From: Diadophis punctatus similis
Lineage: Eukaryota > Chordata > Lepidosauria > Squamata > Dipsadidae
Direction of reading: 5' to 3'
Assembly (NCBI GenBank): GCA_023053685.1
Contig: JALIGW010000016.1
Location: 10,717,001 to 10,781,000 of the forward strand
Length of the DNA: 64,000 nucleotides
Shown: positions 45,290 through 56,152 of the stretch, in pieces
Layout of the letters: every line of letters begins with the position of its first letter
Position numbering within the stretch: the stretch's first letter is position 1
Position numbers and translations under genes: made by a program
The notes under the pieces: model-generated
Told to the model about the DNA's origin: nothing
The model's database searches: none
What the model saw: the letters and a program-made list of their open reading frames with translations, nothing else

Positions 45290-46560
45290 TTTAAAGCTTA
45301 AGAGAATAGCCAGGTCTTTCATAGTTCCCTGAAAGTCACTAGGGTGGGAGTCATACAGATCTCTGGGGGGTTGTCATTCCAAAAGACAGATATTGTGACA
45401 GAGAAGGCATTCTGCCTTGGTCCCACAAGATGGCATTGTGTCAGTGTTGTTGATATTCGCATTGCATTTGTGTCGGAAACACCAAGGCGCTTCTTCTGGG
45501 TTGAAAGCATTAGACGGTGACGTCACCATTGCCCAAGGGATGTCCAGTTGGGGGTTCCTTTCATGTCCCCAGCAAAGATGATAATGCCTCCACTCTGGCT
45601 GACTGCACTGTGTGACTTATGCATGGGCATAAACAATTGGATTGTTCTGACCTAGGCTTCCTGATCAAATAATAAAGCACAAACGGCGTCCCAAAAACCT
45701 CTTTTATTTTAACGGCTGGTAATTATTTTCATTCCCAGCCATAATAAGTTCCAAACAATGATAACAAGTCCCACAACAGTCTTTCAGGGAAAGGCAGATA
45801 AGCACATGAACCTTGATCTTTCTGGACAAGCTGCCAAAGACCAATTAGCAAGAAACTTGGCAAGGCCAAACAGAAACACGGAGTCCGAGCTAAAATGACA
45901 CGAGTTGAACAAAGTTGCTTCCTGCGACAAGCACTTCCATGTTCTCCACTTATATAGCCTATGGGAGGGGCAGTTATCTCCAAGCCTTACTCCCAAGTAG
46001 TCCTTCTCCTCTGTAACTGTTCTTGCCTTCTGGCAGCTCTGCGCATGGGCGCATTGGGAACAGGCTCCCCCTGTTCCTCTGCTTCCCTCATGTCAGCCTC
46101 TGGAGGCTCTGGAGTCGGGACAGACCTCCCAGATGGCCCAGGCTCGATCCCTGCCTCTGGCATTGAGCCTTCTCCAGACTCCAGGCCTGGTCCATGTTCC
46201 TCCCCAGCCTCTTCGCTGTCTGACTCTGCTGCCAGCTCCGCAGGCCACTGGCAGATCACAACATGGATACTGGTAGTCCCTCAAATAACATGCTGTATAC
46301 CATGAAGGACTTTATAGATGATAAACAGTTTGGGTAGTATATGGGTAACCTGCACCTTGAATTGCACCTGGAAAGCAATTGGAAGCCAGTACTGCCCCCA
46401 TAGCAATGGTGTTACTCGGATGAAACACAGGTATCAAAACTGCATGCCACTGCATACTGAACCAGTTGCAGCTTTGGGGGGGTCTTGAAGGGCAGCCCCA
46501 TGTAGAGCATATTGCAGTAATGTCAGAGTGTGCACAGTATGACTACTATTTTGAGACAAC
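45290..46560 (-). mobile_element. L2-group LINE fragment, split by a solo LTR
   Basis: 45290-45640 encodes a WN-DNPPEICMTPTLVTFRE-like end on the minus strand; 46264-46560 continues with GACTTTATAGATGATAAACA, TTGAATTGCACCTGGAAAG and GGCAGCCCCATGTAGAGC. The LTR and one TGGAT copy are the only interruption. Confidence 0.7.
45643..46263 (-). mobile_element. Solo LTR (family 1), minus strand
   Basis: Begins TGTTCTGACC and ends GATCACAACA on the plus strand, with exact 5-bp duplications TGGAT at 45638-45642 and 46264-46268. A polyadenylation signal (AATAAA on the minus strand, near 45705) sets the orientation. No internal retroviral genes remain. An acidic open frame runs from the upstream end to a stop at 45987. 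Confidence 0.9.
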
Positions 46561-47015
46561 CCAGGAGCAAAATACAGTACAGTACAAATAGGAGGTGACT
46601 AAGGTATGGGTGACTGTGAGCAAAGCCTCCCAGCCTTCTCACCTAAGTCATTAATAAAAATGTGTGAAAATACAGGGCCAAAATCTAAAACCACTAACTC
46701 AAATTTGATGAGGAACAATTGATGAACATGCCAAATGTTATTTTTATTTCAGCTAAATATCCATTCAATTGTTGTGCTATTAAATCCACACTTAACTAGC
46801 TTGTTTAGTTAATTCCATACTTAACTATCAGAATATCATGGTGTAATTGGCTTGGTTGAGATCAAGGTACATTATGTCTGTAACATTTCCACCTTCTATT
46901 AATTGTAATTGTCATTATAACTCCATCGTGAAAATGAGGTAATCTTAGAGTGGCAAGATTCATTTTCCACAAATCTATCCTGACTTGTTAATTACCATCT
47001 TACTTTTAAAATGAT
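46560..47015. other. Unassigned DNA
   Basis: No recognisable feature. Confidence 0.35.
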
Positions 47016-47017
47016 TT

Positions 47018-47300
47018 ACAGAATAATAGAGTTGGAAGGGACACTGGAGGTCTTCTAGTCGAACCCCTGCTCAAGCAGAAGACCCTATACCTGTCCAGTC
47101 TCTTCTTAAAAGCTCCCAGTGATGGATCACCCACAAGTTCTAAAGGCAAGCTGTTCCACTGGTGAATTGTTCTCACTGTTAGGAAGTTTCTCCTTAATTC
47201 CAGGTTGCTTCTCTCCTTGATTAGTTTCCATCCATTGCTTCTTGTCCTGCCTTCAGGTGCTTTGGAAAATAGGTTGACCCCTGCTTCTTAGAGAACAAAT
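47018..47300 (-). mobile_element. CR1-group LINE 3' end
   Basis: AGAGTTGGAAGGGACACTGG, GCAAGCTGTTCCACTGGTGA and TTCAGGTGCTTTGGAAAAT match the copy at 51869-52436. Confidence 0.85.
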
Positions 47301-47960
47301 AATAAGAACATTATTATTATTTAATAATATTGAACAAATAAGAACAAATGTAAGAACAAATGCTTACAGGTCTGTCTCTTTATAAGATGGTTGAGAATTT
47401 TCAGACCAACATGGTCTTCAGTTCCCTAGACACTTATTTTCTCATTTTTTAAAAAAAAAAGATAGCAATAATATTAGCTCTCCTTCAGTCATCTGGCACT
47501 TTCCCAGTTTCTCAGATTTCCCCAAAGATAATATATAAGGGTTTAGCGTGACCATCAACTAGCTCCTTTCCTACCTTACAGTGCATTTCATTTGGCCCTG
47601 GAGACTTAAGGTCATTCCTCGTATTTCTATCAAACTGAAGCTTATTCATGCATTCAGTATGATAAGTAGTTGCCTCTGAGGGATTTTTAGACATATGTAG
47701 GTCTCACAGTGTGGCAGTCTGACTTTTCCAGGCTAGAAAAATATCACCAGCTACACAACATGTTCCTGGATTGAGAAAGGGGAAGAACAATGTTGACATA
47801 GTAGTCAAAACAAATCTGTTGTATTCATTGTTTTTCATATCTCCACAAAGAACCAACAGGGAAAGATAAGCAAATGAAAGTAGGGATTGTGAACCTTTTG
47901 TGTGTTGATGAGATTATTATTTTTTAAATCAAGATGTAGGAAGGCATCAGAAAACAGTAT
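47300..47960. other. Unassigned DNA
   Basis: No recognisable feature. Confidence 0.35.
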
Positions 47961-47972
47961 GATCATATAGTA

Positions 47973-48379
47973 CAGTGATGGCTAACCTTTTTCTTGTCGC
48001 GTCCCGAAAGCGTGCATGTGCATGACAGTGCACCTGTGTGCGTGCCAGCACACATAATGCAATGTGTGTGTGACACCCCCCGCATGTCTCCCATTCATGC
48101 ACACACAATACCCCGCCATGCTCCTTCTGCCCCCTCAGGAGGGCCTCCAGAGCCCTGGGAAAGCCGTTTTTGCCCTCCCGGAGGCTCAAGAAAGGCCTCC
48201 GGAGCCTGAGGGGCAAAAAACGGGCCTCCCGGAAGTCTGGAAACGGGCTGAAAATCAGCTGGCCGGCAGGAGGCGCATGTACATGTGTGGTGGAGCTGAG
48301 ATGGGCAACGGCTCACGTGCCCACAGAGAGGGCTCTGCATGCCACCTGTGGCACGTGTGCCATAGATTCACCATCACGG
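47973..48379. mobile_element. hAT-like MITE (family H), exact duplication
   Basis: CAGTGATGGCTAACC to GATTCACCATCACGG, flanked by exact ATATAGTA repeats (47965-47972, 48380-48387). GC-rich interior with a CCTCCGGAGCC-type fold-back. Confidence 0.92.
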
Positions 48380-48456
48380 ATATAGTATAACATATGTATG
48401 AAAATAAATCATTACAGGTCAAACATCAGAAACAGAATATTCAGATTGTCTTAAGT

Positions 48457-48590
48457 CAGGGGTGTCAAACTGGCGGCCCACAGTCCGGATGCGTCACACG
48501 CAGGCCATGCCCACCCCAGCTCCGCAAATGAGGAAAACATCACAAAACGTGACGTGATGGCAACGTGACGCCGCACGTTTGACACCTGTG
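48457..48590. mobile_element. hAT-like MITE (family B), complete
   Basis: CAGGGGTGTCAAACTGGCGG to CGTTTGACACCTGTG, flanked by exact TCTTAAGT repeats (48449-48456, 48591-48598). This 134-bp copy is the reference for the split copies at 1283 and 50840. Confidence 0.94.
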
Positions 48591-48705
48591 TCTTAAGTGA
48601 AGTTCTGTCAACAGAAGCAGTTTATCCTTTCAGATACCAATTAGGATGCATTGGAGTACTGAGGAGAAATGAAATGGTACCTATGATTATACCATTGTAC
48701 ACCTG

Positions 48706-48885
48706 ACAGTGAGAACAATTAATCAGTGGAACGGGTTGCCTCCAAATGTTGTGGGTGCTCCACCACTGGAGGTTTTTAAGAAGAGATTGGACAGACATTT
48801 ATCCAGAATGTTACAGAGCCTCCTGCTTGTGCAGGGGGTTGGACTGGATGACCTCCAAGTTCTCTTCCAACTCTTGTTATTCTGA
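48706..48885 (+). mobile_element. CR1-group LINE 3' end, plus strand
   Basis: GAGAACAATTAATCAGTGGA, GGAGGTTTTTAAGAAGAGAT, GGGTTGGACTGGATGACC and CAACTCTTGTTATTCTGATT: reverse complement of the copies on the minus strand. Confidence 0.88.
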
Positions 48886-48889
48886 TTGT

Positions 48890-49695
48890 AAGAACAAGCC
48901 TACTTATAAGGAAAAGATGCTTTCAGAAAGGAAAAGTGTACATGTAATTAAATGTACACTCAAATCAGTAGGATTTGAACGCATCAACTTTTAGATTTCA
49001 CTCGTAAAGCTTCATTCATCCTTAGAGAAACACACTTTCGTTCTGTAGATTATATTATGCCACAGCACACAGAATGCTATTCAAGGAATAATTGAGACAG
49101 TGGGGGGGCACTGTTGATATAAGTTTAGCACACTATGAGAGATTTACAGGTTAAACAAATTTGTTGCCGTCACTGGGTTATGCTTTTAAAAACAAGGGTT
49201 AGAAAAATAAAGGAATATCACAGTGTAGTGTTTTTTCAACACACACTGTGACAATGGAACAAGTTACACGCTGAAACATTAAGTCTTCCTGTGAATTCCC
49301 AGTGTTCTGAACCATCTCATCTATTTGTCATTAATATTTTTCCCCAGTTCAAACCAAAATCAGACAAAGGAATTTGATGTCTTCCAGATTGACAAGGCAA
49401 TGTCAGCAAGTAACTAGAATCCTCCGTGTATTTATCTTTGAAAGGTTCTGGGCCATCTGCCAATAAGCCGAAGTATTTTGAATGCTGAATGCAAAATAAA
49501 TTTCTGCTGTTTGCTTGCAGCAAATGTTTATCCTTTCTTATGTGTAGTTGATAATCCTCACTCCAAGACAGCTGTTTTAAAATGATTTATATATGCATTT
49601 GCCTAGATTTCAAGAACGCCAGATTCCAAATGAATCCATAATTTTTAAAAAAGGTAGAACGATTAAAAGAAACAGAATGTATGCCTCCAGGAAGA
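48890..49695. other. Unassigned DNA
   Basis: No recognisable feature. Confidence 0.35.
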
Positions 49696-49706
49696 CCATA
49701 CCAGAC

Positions 49707-50148
49707 CAGGGATGGGCTTCAAAAATTTTAGCAAGGGGTTCTCTACGTGGTTGCTGGGTGAGCGTAGTCATGGTGAGCGTGGCCTAGTCAGCCTCCTGCA
49801 CCATGGCGGGAACGCGTTTTTGCCCTCCCTGGGCTCCGGAGGCTTTCTTCAAGCCTCCAGGAGGGTGAAAACAGCCTCCCCAGGCTCCGGAGGCCCTCTG
49901 GAGGCCAGAAACAGACCCATTTCTGGCCTTCCTGAACTTCTGTTAGGCCCATTTTTCGCCCTCCCCGAGCCTCCGCGCACGCCCTGCACTTACCTGCATC
50001 CAAAATGGGCCACGTGGGGACTCCTGGGAGGGGAGGGGCAGGGTGGGTGGGGCCAGCCAGGAGTGGGATTTGGGGGTTCTCCAAACTGCACAGAATCTTA
50101 TCTAGAGGTTCTCCCGAACCCCTGTGAACCCCCAGCAGCCCATCTCTG
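49707..50148. mobile_element. hAT-like MITE (family I), exact duplication
   Basis: CAGGGATGGGCTTC to CAGCCCATCTCTG, flanked by exact TACCAGAC repeats (49699-49706, 50149-50156). GC-rich interior with CCTCCAGGAGG fold-backs and a minus-strand GCAGGTAAGTG donor motif at about 49988. A second copy is at 62011-62417. Confidence 0.92.
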
Positions 50149-50344
50149 TACCAGACAAAATCTTCACCTATTATCCATCTCTAGGTGGATGAATAAATAC
50201 ATTTTCAGTGCCTTCCTGGGCATTATCAGATTGGAAGCTATTTGTGATGAAGTTCCAGAGGGCAGGCAGTGTGTGAAATAAGGCATGTTTCTGATAGATG
50301 GTTTTGTTCAATAGAGAGAACCTAGAATGCACCCAATCTCCCAG

Positions 50345-50510
50345 AACTCAGCCAGGCAAGCAGAAATGATCAAAGATAGATGGTCCCTACAATAAACAGG
50401 TGCTTTTCCATGAAGGATTTTATGCATGATAACTATCACTTTGAATTGCATCCAGAATCCTGGCAACCTATAAAGCTCACAGAATAGGCGTCATATGGTC
50501 ATACCATCTC
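50345..50510 (-). mobile_element. L2-group LINE fragment, weak
   Basis: GAAGGATTTTATGCATGATA and TTTGAATTGCATCCAGAAT resemble the 3' block seen at 46290-46400. Too short and diverged for certainty. Confidence 0.4.
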
Positions 50511-50839
50511 TCTATATCATAACCATTCTGTGTATTGATTATTATTTTTTCTGGGGTGTGTGTGACTTTGAGGCAGTGTTGATTCTTGGTGACCTCCTAA
50601 ACAATCCCTGCAGTTTTTAGAACAATTCACCATTGCCTTTTTTATCACCGAATTGCTTCTGTACTTAAGCCAAGACTGGAACTCATGGTCTCCCAGATTC
50701 TATTCTGGTTCCTTAACCCCAATACCACATAACTCATTTAGTTATATATAATGAGAGACTAATTTGAAAGATTTATTAGATTGCCTGTCACATCATTCAG
50801 ACATTTTCACAACTTTACATTTAAAAGAATACCGTAGAG

Positions 50840-51641
50840 CAGGGGTCTCAAACTTGCGGCGTCACATTGTCATCACGTGACATATCGTGTTGTGGCCTGC
50901 CAGCAGCCCGTGCAGCTGATAGCAGATCCCATTCGAGAGGAGACCGATTTGGCTGGCACCTGAGTCGGACAGTGAGGAGGCTGGCGAGGACTTGGTGCCA
51001 GAGGCAGAGGTTCAGCCAGGGCCTTCGGAACCTCCATCATCTCATAGCAGTGATGAGGGAGAAGAGGCTTCTCCTCTTCTGAATGCACGAGCACGCAGAG
51101 CTACCAAGAGGCAAGAATGGTTACTCCAGAGGAAGTCATCTCGGGAGTAAGACTTGAGGCTAATTGGCCACTCCCCTAGTCTACCTAAGGACATCAGAGG
51201 CAGCTGAAAGGCTGCAGGAAACAACTTTTGAGAATCATGTATCCATTGTGAGTGTCTGGAATATCTCTGCTCTGTTTTTCTGTCTCGGCTTGCTTATCAA
51301 TTTCTAGGCATTTTGCCAAGCCTTTGAAACTTTGTGAGATAACAAGAACTAATTGCATTGCTATGATTTAAGACTTTATGAACTTATGCCAGCTGTTAAT
51401 GACGATTATTAGCAGCTCAGTTTTTGCAAGAAAAGATTGCTTTTAGATTTTTGTGTGTGTTTCTCCACTACTAAGCCAGTTATTAGTAGTGGTTTATTGA
51501 TTAAATTATGTTCAATAAACTGTGTATTTGCTACGTTCTTAACTTGGGCACATCATGACTCCCCCCCCTTTGCTAAACTGGGGGTGGGCATGGCTAGCAC
51601 GTGACGCATCCAGCCCGCGGGCCACGAGTTTGACACCCCTG
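50840..51641. mobile_element. hAT-like MITE (family B) split by a solo LTR
   Basis: CAGGGGTCTCAAACTTGCGG to GAGTTTGACACCCCTG; flanks CCGTAGAG and CCATAGGG match at 6 of 8. Excising the LTR at 50888-51550 leaves a B-type element of about 135 bp in reverse orientation. Confidence 0.85.
50888..51550 (+). mobile_element. Solo LTR (family 1), plus strand
   Basis: Starts TGTTGTGGCCTGCCAGCAGC, as the minus-strand start of the 45643-46263 LTR does (TGTTGTGATCTGCCAG), and ends TTGGGCA. AATAAA is at 51514-51519. Flanks TATCG and CATCA are probably one decayed 5-bp duplication. An acidic frame ends with TAA at 51148-51150, at the position of the stop in the other copy. Confidence 0.82.
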
Positions 51642-51868
51642 CCATAGGGCCATGAAAAAGTCAACCAGCTTTATTATTATTTAGATTTTTATCCCACCTT
51701 TATTACTTTATACAGTAAATAACTCAAGATGGCAAACACACCTAATACTGGTCTGTGGAGATTCTGAGTCATCCAAGTCACAGTTGTCTCAAGGGTGCTT
51801 TTTGTTTTTGTTTTTTATATAATAAACAACAACAACAATAAACAACAACAACAACAACAAACAACAAC

Positions 51869-52436
51869 AGAGTTGGAAGGGACCTTGGAGGTCTTCTAGT
51901 CCAACCCCCTGCTTAGGCAAGAAACCCTACACCGCTTCAGACAAATGGGTATCCAACATTTTCTTAAAAACTTCCAGTGTTGGAGCATTCACAACTTCTG
52001 GAGGCAAGCTGTTCCACTGATTAATTGTCCTAACTGTCAGAAAATTTCTCCTTAGTTCTAGGTTGCTTCTCTCCTTGATTAGTTTCCACCCATTACTTCT
52101 TGTTCTACCTTCAGGTGCTTTGGAGAATAGTTTGACTCCTTCTTCTTTGTGGCAACCCCTGAGATATTGGAACACTGCTATCATATCTCCCCTGATCCTT
52201 CTTTTCATTAAACTAGACATACCCAGTTCCTGCAACCGTTCTTCATTTGTTTTAGCCTCCAGCCCCCTAATCATCTTTGTTGCTCTTCTCTGCACTCTTT
52301 CTAGAGTCTCCACATCCTTTTTGCATCTTGGCGACCAAAACTGAATGCAGTATTCCAAGTGTGGCCTTACCAAGGCATTATAAAGTGGTATTAACACTTC
52401 GTGTGATCTTGATTCTATCCCTCTGTTGATGCAGCC
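51869..52436 (-). mobile_element. CR1-group LINE, longest RT C-terminal fragment
   Basis: Minus-strand frame: CINRGIESRSHEVLIPLYNA, LVRPHLEYCIQFWSPRCKKD, VETLERVQRRATKMIRGLE, then TINQWNSLPPEVVNAPTLEV. This is the well-known end of CR1 ORF2. The first codons of the open frame come from the flanking Penelope-like sequence, not CR1. Confidence 0.92.
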
Positions 52437-52486
52437 TTTTTCCCAAAGGCAACTGGACTGTGTTTTATTTGAGGAGGAGGAAGAAG

Positions 52487-52522
52487 AAAACATTCTGCTT
52501 CTTATCCAAGAAGCTTCATCAG
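52487..52522 (-). ncRNA. Hammerhead-like motif, left arm
   Basis: Minus strand: intact CTGATGA, GCTTCTtggatAAGAAGC hairpin, then AGAA in place of GAAA. Same family as the motif at 44993-45029. Confidence 0.3.
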
Positions 52523-52554
52523 ATGTGATTGGATGGTTTGGGAATCAGTTACAA

Positions 52555-52592
52555 CAGATGAAGTTTCTTGGATAAGAAGCGAAATGTTTTCT
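52555..52592 (+). ncRNA. Hammerhead-like motif, right arm
   Basis: Plus strand: CAGATGA (one change from CTGATGA), a TTTCTTggatAAGAAGC hairpin, then intact GAAA. The two arms have lost opposite halves of the core. Confidence 0.3.
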
Positions 52593-53058
52593 TCCTCCTC
52601 AAATAAAAAACAGTCCCGTTGAAAAAGAGAAATGAAAAAAGCACCTTTGAGATACCTAATATGTCTTCTTCCTCCTATTTTCCACAGCAACAACAACCTT
52701 GTAGAGTAGATTGCGCTGAGAGAGAATGACTGGCTCAAAGTCATCCAGCTGGCTTTCATGCTTAAGTCAGGACTGGAACTCATGGTATCCTGGTTTCTAG
52801 GTCAGCACCTTAACCACTAAGTTGAACAGGCTCTCGTAGGAACCTTCAGATTTTCACAGAGCTGTCCCATGTGATAAAATATTGAATGTAGCCATTTTCT
52901 CATTAAAGTACATCTGAACCTTCTCCCAAGATGGCTATCTAATCCTTTTCTCTTGTAGAGGATAATAAAGGCTTCCTGCTGCAGCTGAACCTTATTCAAC
53001 CATCACTGGCTGGGTTCAGACATTATACTAAGTCACACTATGATTTGTTACATTACAC

Positions 53059-53179
53059 CAGGGGCCCGCGGACCGGATGCATCACATGCTGGCTCCGCCC
53101 CCGCCCGGTTTAGCGAAGGGGGGAAAAGTCCCAATATGTCACATGACAGCACTGTGATGATGCAGATTTGACACCACTG
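53059..53179. mobile_element. hAT-like MITE (family B)
   Basis: CAGGGGCCCGCGGACC to GATTTGACACCACTG; flanks CATTACAC and CATTACAT match at 7 of 8. Confidence 0.85.
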
Positions 53180-53189
53180 CATTACATGT

Positions 53190-53585
53190 TAATGTTTTCC
53201 ACAGATGAAGCTATTATGAATCATGGCTTAATATGAACTAGTCCACTATGTTTGGCTAGACTAGAGGAATGATGACTAAAATAAGCCATGACTTAGCTCA
53301 ATTGTGAAACTGGCCTGTCTGAGCTCCAGCAGTTTCTTATATTTTGGTTGTTCTTGACCCTGGATGCTTGCTTGCTTCTTATCCTCATTTATCATTTATC
53401 TTCTAGTTCTAACTAGATTTCTTGCCTGGATTATTTTAGATTACTAACCATAACCTGGCAACGTTAGGTATAAGGTAGGGATTATTCACCATGCCAGATT
53501 CCCCCCCCCCCCATCTTGTCTATGAAATACAGTTTGTCAGTCTTATAAGGCTTCCCAAATATCCTTTCTTTCCATTCTCATTTTG
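53190..53585. other. Unassigned DNA
   Basis: No recognisable feature. Confidence 0.35.
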
Positions 53586-53591
53586 GTGAAA

Positions 53592-53819
53592 CTCAGATTT
53601 ATATACCACTTTACAGTGCTTTACAGCCCTCTCTAAGCGGTTTACAGAGTCATCATATTGTCCCCAACAATTTGGGTCCTCATTTTACCCACCTCGAAAG
53701 GATGGAAGACTGAGTCCACTTGAGCCTGGTGAGATCTGAACCGCCAAATTGCAGGCAGCCAGCAGGCAGCAGAAGTAGCCTGCAGTACTGCACTCTAACC
53801 ACTGCGCCACTGAGGCTCA
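53592..53819 (-). mobile_element. tRNA-headed SINE, minus strand
   Basis: ATATACCACTTTACAGTGC tail side, body GGATGGAAGACTGAGTCC, head ACTGCGCCACTGAGGCTC. Confidence 0.82.
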
Positions 53820-54790
53820 CCAAAAGTCATTCCCAAATCTAGCAAGTACCTCAGAGGTTCAGCAATTGGCACACTAAACTAATTCTACCTCAAAGTATTC
53901 ACTTATGTTTCATGGCAACATTTCTCCAGCCCCAACATTCCACCTTCAACAAGTTCTTATGCTAACAAAATTGACTCATGATGAAAAATATGAGAACCTC
54001 TTACATATAGCTGTGGTTAAAAAAAAGAGAGAGTTTAATTTAGGCCTGCTGATAGTGATAGCCTGTATTAAGTAAATCTGGAACAGCTCCTTCTGAGATC
54101 TGCCACATTCTTCAAATGCAGGTGACGTTTTTAATCAGGCACATTACCTAACTACTTCCATATATTTTATTTGTAGCTGTAGAGATGGACTATAATGGTC
54201 TACAGCATAATAATAAATGAAGAAGAGAAGCGCCAAATGATTCTCTGGAAACAGTAGGTTACCACTATAGAAAATTTACTCATCGCACCTGTGAACTCTC
54301 AATTTACAAATTACTTCTGTGTGAATGTGTGCCTACAGAGAGGTGAGATTGCTTATGTAGGCTTGCAGGGTGTAATCCAGCAAATATGAGAGACAGAGAG
54401 AGTAGAAAGAGAGAGCATTTCCCATCACTACAAATTAAGAGAAAATGTGATGCTTGGTATCACCAATTTATCTCCAAGGCATAAACCCTTTCTTTAAAAA
54501 GAAAAAAAACAACAGATAGGTGTTCTGTAAAGCCAGATTCATTCTTGGCTTAAATCCATGGATATCACACAAACGGACCCTTTGTGACAGCAGTAATTTC
54601 ATTCTGCTGAGGCGATTTGACCTTCTTCCTCTGAGGTAATTGACATGCCAAGTTATATGAGCCATAGAATTCACTTCTTGTTAATGGTTGACATTCCATT
54701 CAAAAGCCCAGCCTGCCGAGTGGGTCTCTTTAAGACCCAACCTTTTCACCTTGGATAGCAGTCCAGTTGAAGGATCATATAAACACTCCT
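53820..54790. other. Unassigned DNA
   Basis: No recognisable gene or repeat. Confidence 0.35.
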
Positions 54791-54800
54791 ATGTGTGTAC

Positions 54801-55430
54801 CAGTGGTGGGTTCCTACCAGTGCGGTCCACTCTATAGCACCGGTAGCGGCCCGCTGGTGACGTCACAGTACCGGTGCGGTCGGTTGCTGGTGCCTGGGCG
54901 CCACCATTTTAAAAAAATTTGTTTTTAATTTTTTTAAAAAAATTCTTCTGTGCATGCCCAGAAGCCGAACTTCCGGCACTGCGCATGCGCTGCCTTCCTA
55001 CCCCACAGTGAGTCCAAGCAGGGGAGGATGGCTGAGGGAGTGCGTGAGACGCTGAAAGAATGGGCGGCAGGAGCTATCTCCATCCCCCTCCCTTCAGCAG
55101 TCCGAGAAGCCACGAACACGCGGTGATGATCCTAGGCATTTTTGCACGTTTGAGGCTTCTCGAGCTGCTGAGGGGAGGGGGAACGGGCGGCAGGAGCCTA
55201 GGATCATCGAATGGGGAGAAGCATTCAGGCCGGATGGAGCCTCCTAGAAGAACCGCTGCCGCGGTCTTGCTGCTCCTGCTCCGTTGCGGGTGGGCAATGC
55301 CCCCCTGCTTCTCCAGCCGCTGCCAAGCTCTGGAGGCCCACGCCCACCCAGTCACATGGCTGGCAAGCCACACCCACAAAATAAGCCACACCCACAGAGT
55401 GGTAGTAAAAAAATTAGGAACCCGCCTCTG
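54801..55430 (+). mobile_element. hAT-like element (family C) with GC-rich, exon-like cargo
   Basis: CAGTGGTGGGTTCCTACC to TAGGAACCCGCCTCTG, flanked by exact GTGTGTAC repeats (54793-54800, 55431-55438), so it moved as one 630-bp unit. A TGCGCATGCGCT motif is at 54980. The middle third is CpG-rich and includes the signal-peptide-like frame at 55234. Sister copies at 56905 and 63882 share the left 80-400 bp only. Confidence 0.92.
55234..55296 (+). other. Signal-peptide-like open segment inside a hAT element
   Basis: ATG at 55234 gives MEPPRRTAAAVLLLLLRC followed by GWA: a basic N-region, an uninterrupted Ala/Val/Leu core and a small-residue end, the shape of a eukaryotic signal peptide. The frame stays open to 55476, but past about 55350 it consists of element-end sequence. 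The part before the ATG is GC-rich and could be a 5' UTR. I do not recognise the source gene. Chance in GC-rich DNA is possible, so host-exon capture is an inference. Confidence 0.45.
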
Positions 55431-55439
55431 GTGTGTACC

Positions 55440-56140
55440 TACAGATACTTTATCTTTTCCAACTGATACTATGTAAACAAAAATAAGTACATGGTAAAAG
55501 AAAATAATTTGATTTCATTCATGTACTTTTAATGTCTATATTTAAAATATCTTGTTTTCAATTGGTTGGAAGTTACTGCTATAATGTTCATTAACCATTT
55601 TTTCAACTGGTTAATGAAATTATACATAATAGGCTTTAGCATTTTTGTCATTCCAACGCTTTGAAGAAACAAGAACATTCAGTTTCATTCTAAGCCTTCA
55701 ATGAAGAACTATACTCCCTTTATCCCTTCCCCTTCTTAAACTTAAAATGTGAAGAAATGAATTTAACAGCTAGGAAGATTGACTTTAAGACAAGCTTACC
55801 CAGCAATTTGATTCTGTCTGTCCAGGGTAGGTTTTCAAGCTTGCTGGAAAATCAGAATTTATTTTGGCTCAGGTCACAAAGTTAGGGGGGGGGTGAATTT
55901 CAGGAATTTGGGTTTCATCCCTCAACCCTACTCTTGTTCTCAAATTCACTGATACTGTAACTTCATTTTTCAAATAGAATATCTGGTGATTCTGTCCGGA
56001 TCTGCAATCTTTTCTTCCCTACAGACACCATTGTACATGTTCATGTGATAGTCCATTCATGTTTTTTTTAAAAAAACAAACTCTTGCAAGATACCAAATA
56101 AGTTTCAAAATCTCATGGGAGTAAATAAACATCTTCTTGC
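55440..56140. other. Unassigned DNA
   Basis: No recognisable feature. Confidence 0.35.
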
Positions 56141-56152
56141 AAGGACATAAGG

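Larger units (their letters stand above)
51755..52670. mobile_element. Inverted pair of Penelope-like termini, split by CR1
   Basis: Left arm 51755-51820 plus 52437-52535 and right arm 52550-52665 are inverted copies: TGTCTCAAGGGTGCTTTTT pairs with AAAAAGCACCTTTGAGA, and CTTCTTATCCAAGAAG with CTTGGATAAGAAG. Only the left arm contains the CR1 insertion, so the inverted arrangement came first. Tail-to-tail termini are known for Penelope-like elements. Confidence 0.5.

Noticed and set aside
51927..52493. 188-codon frame as a host gene
   Set aside because: It is the C-terminal part of CR1 reverse transcriptase, truncated, with its first codons in Penelope-like sequence.
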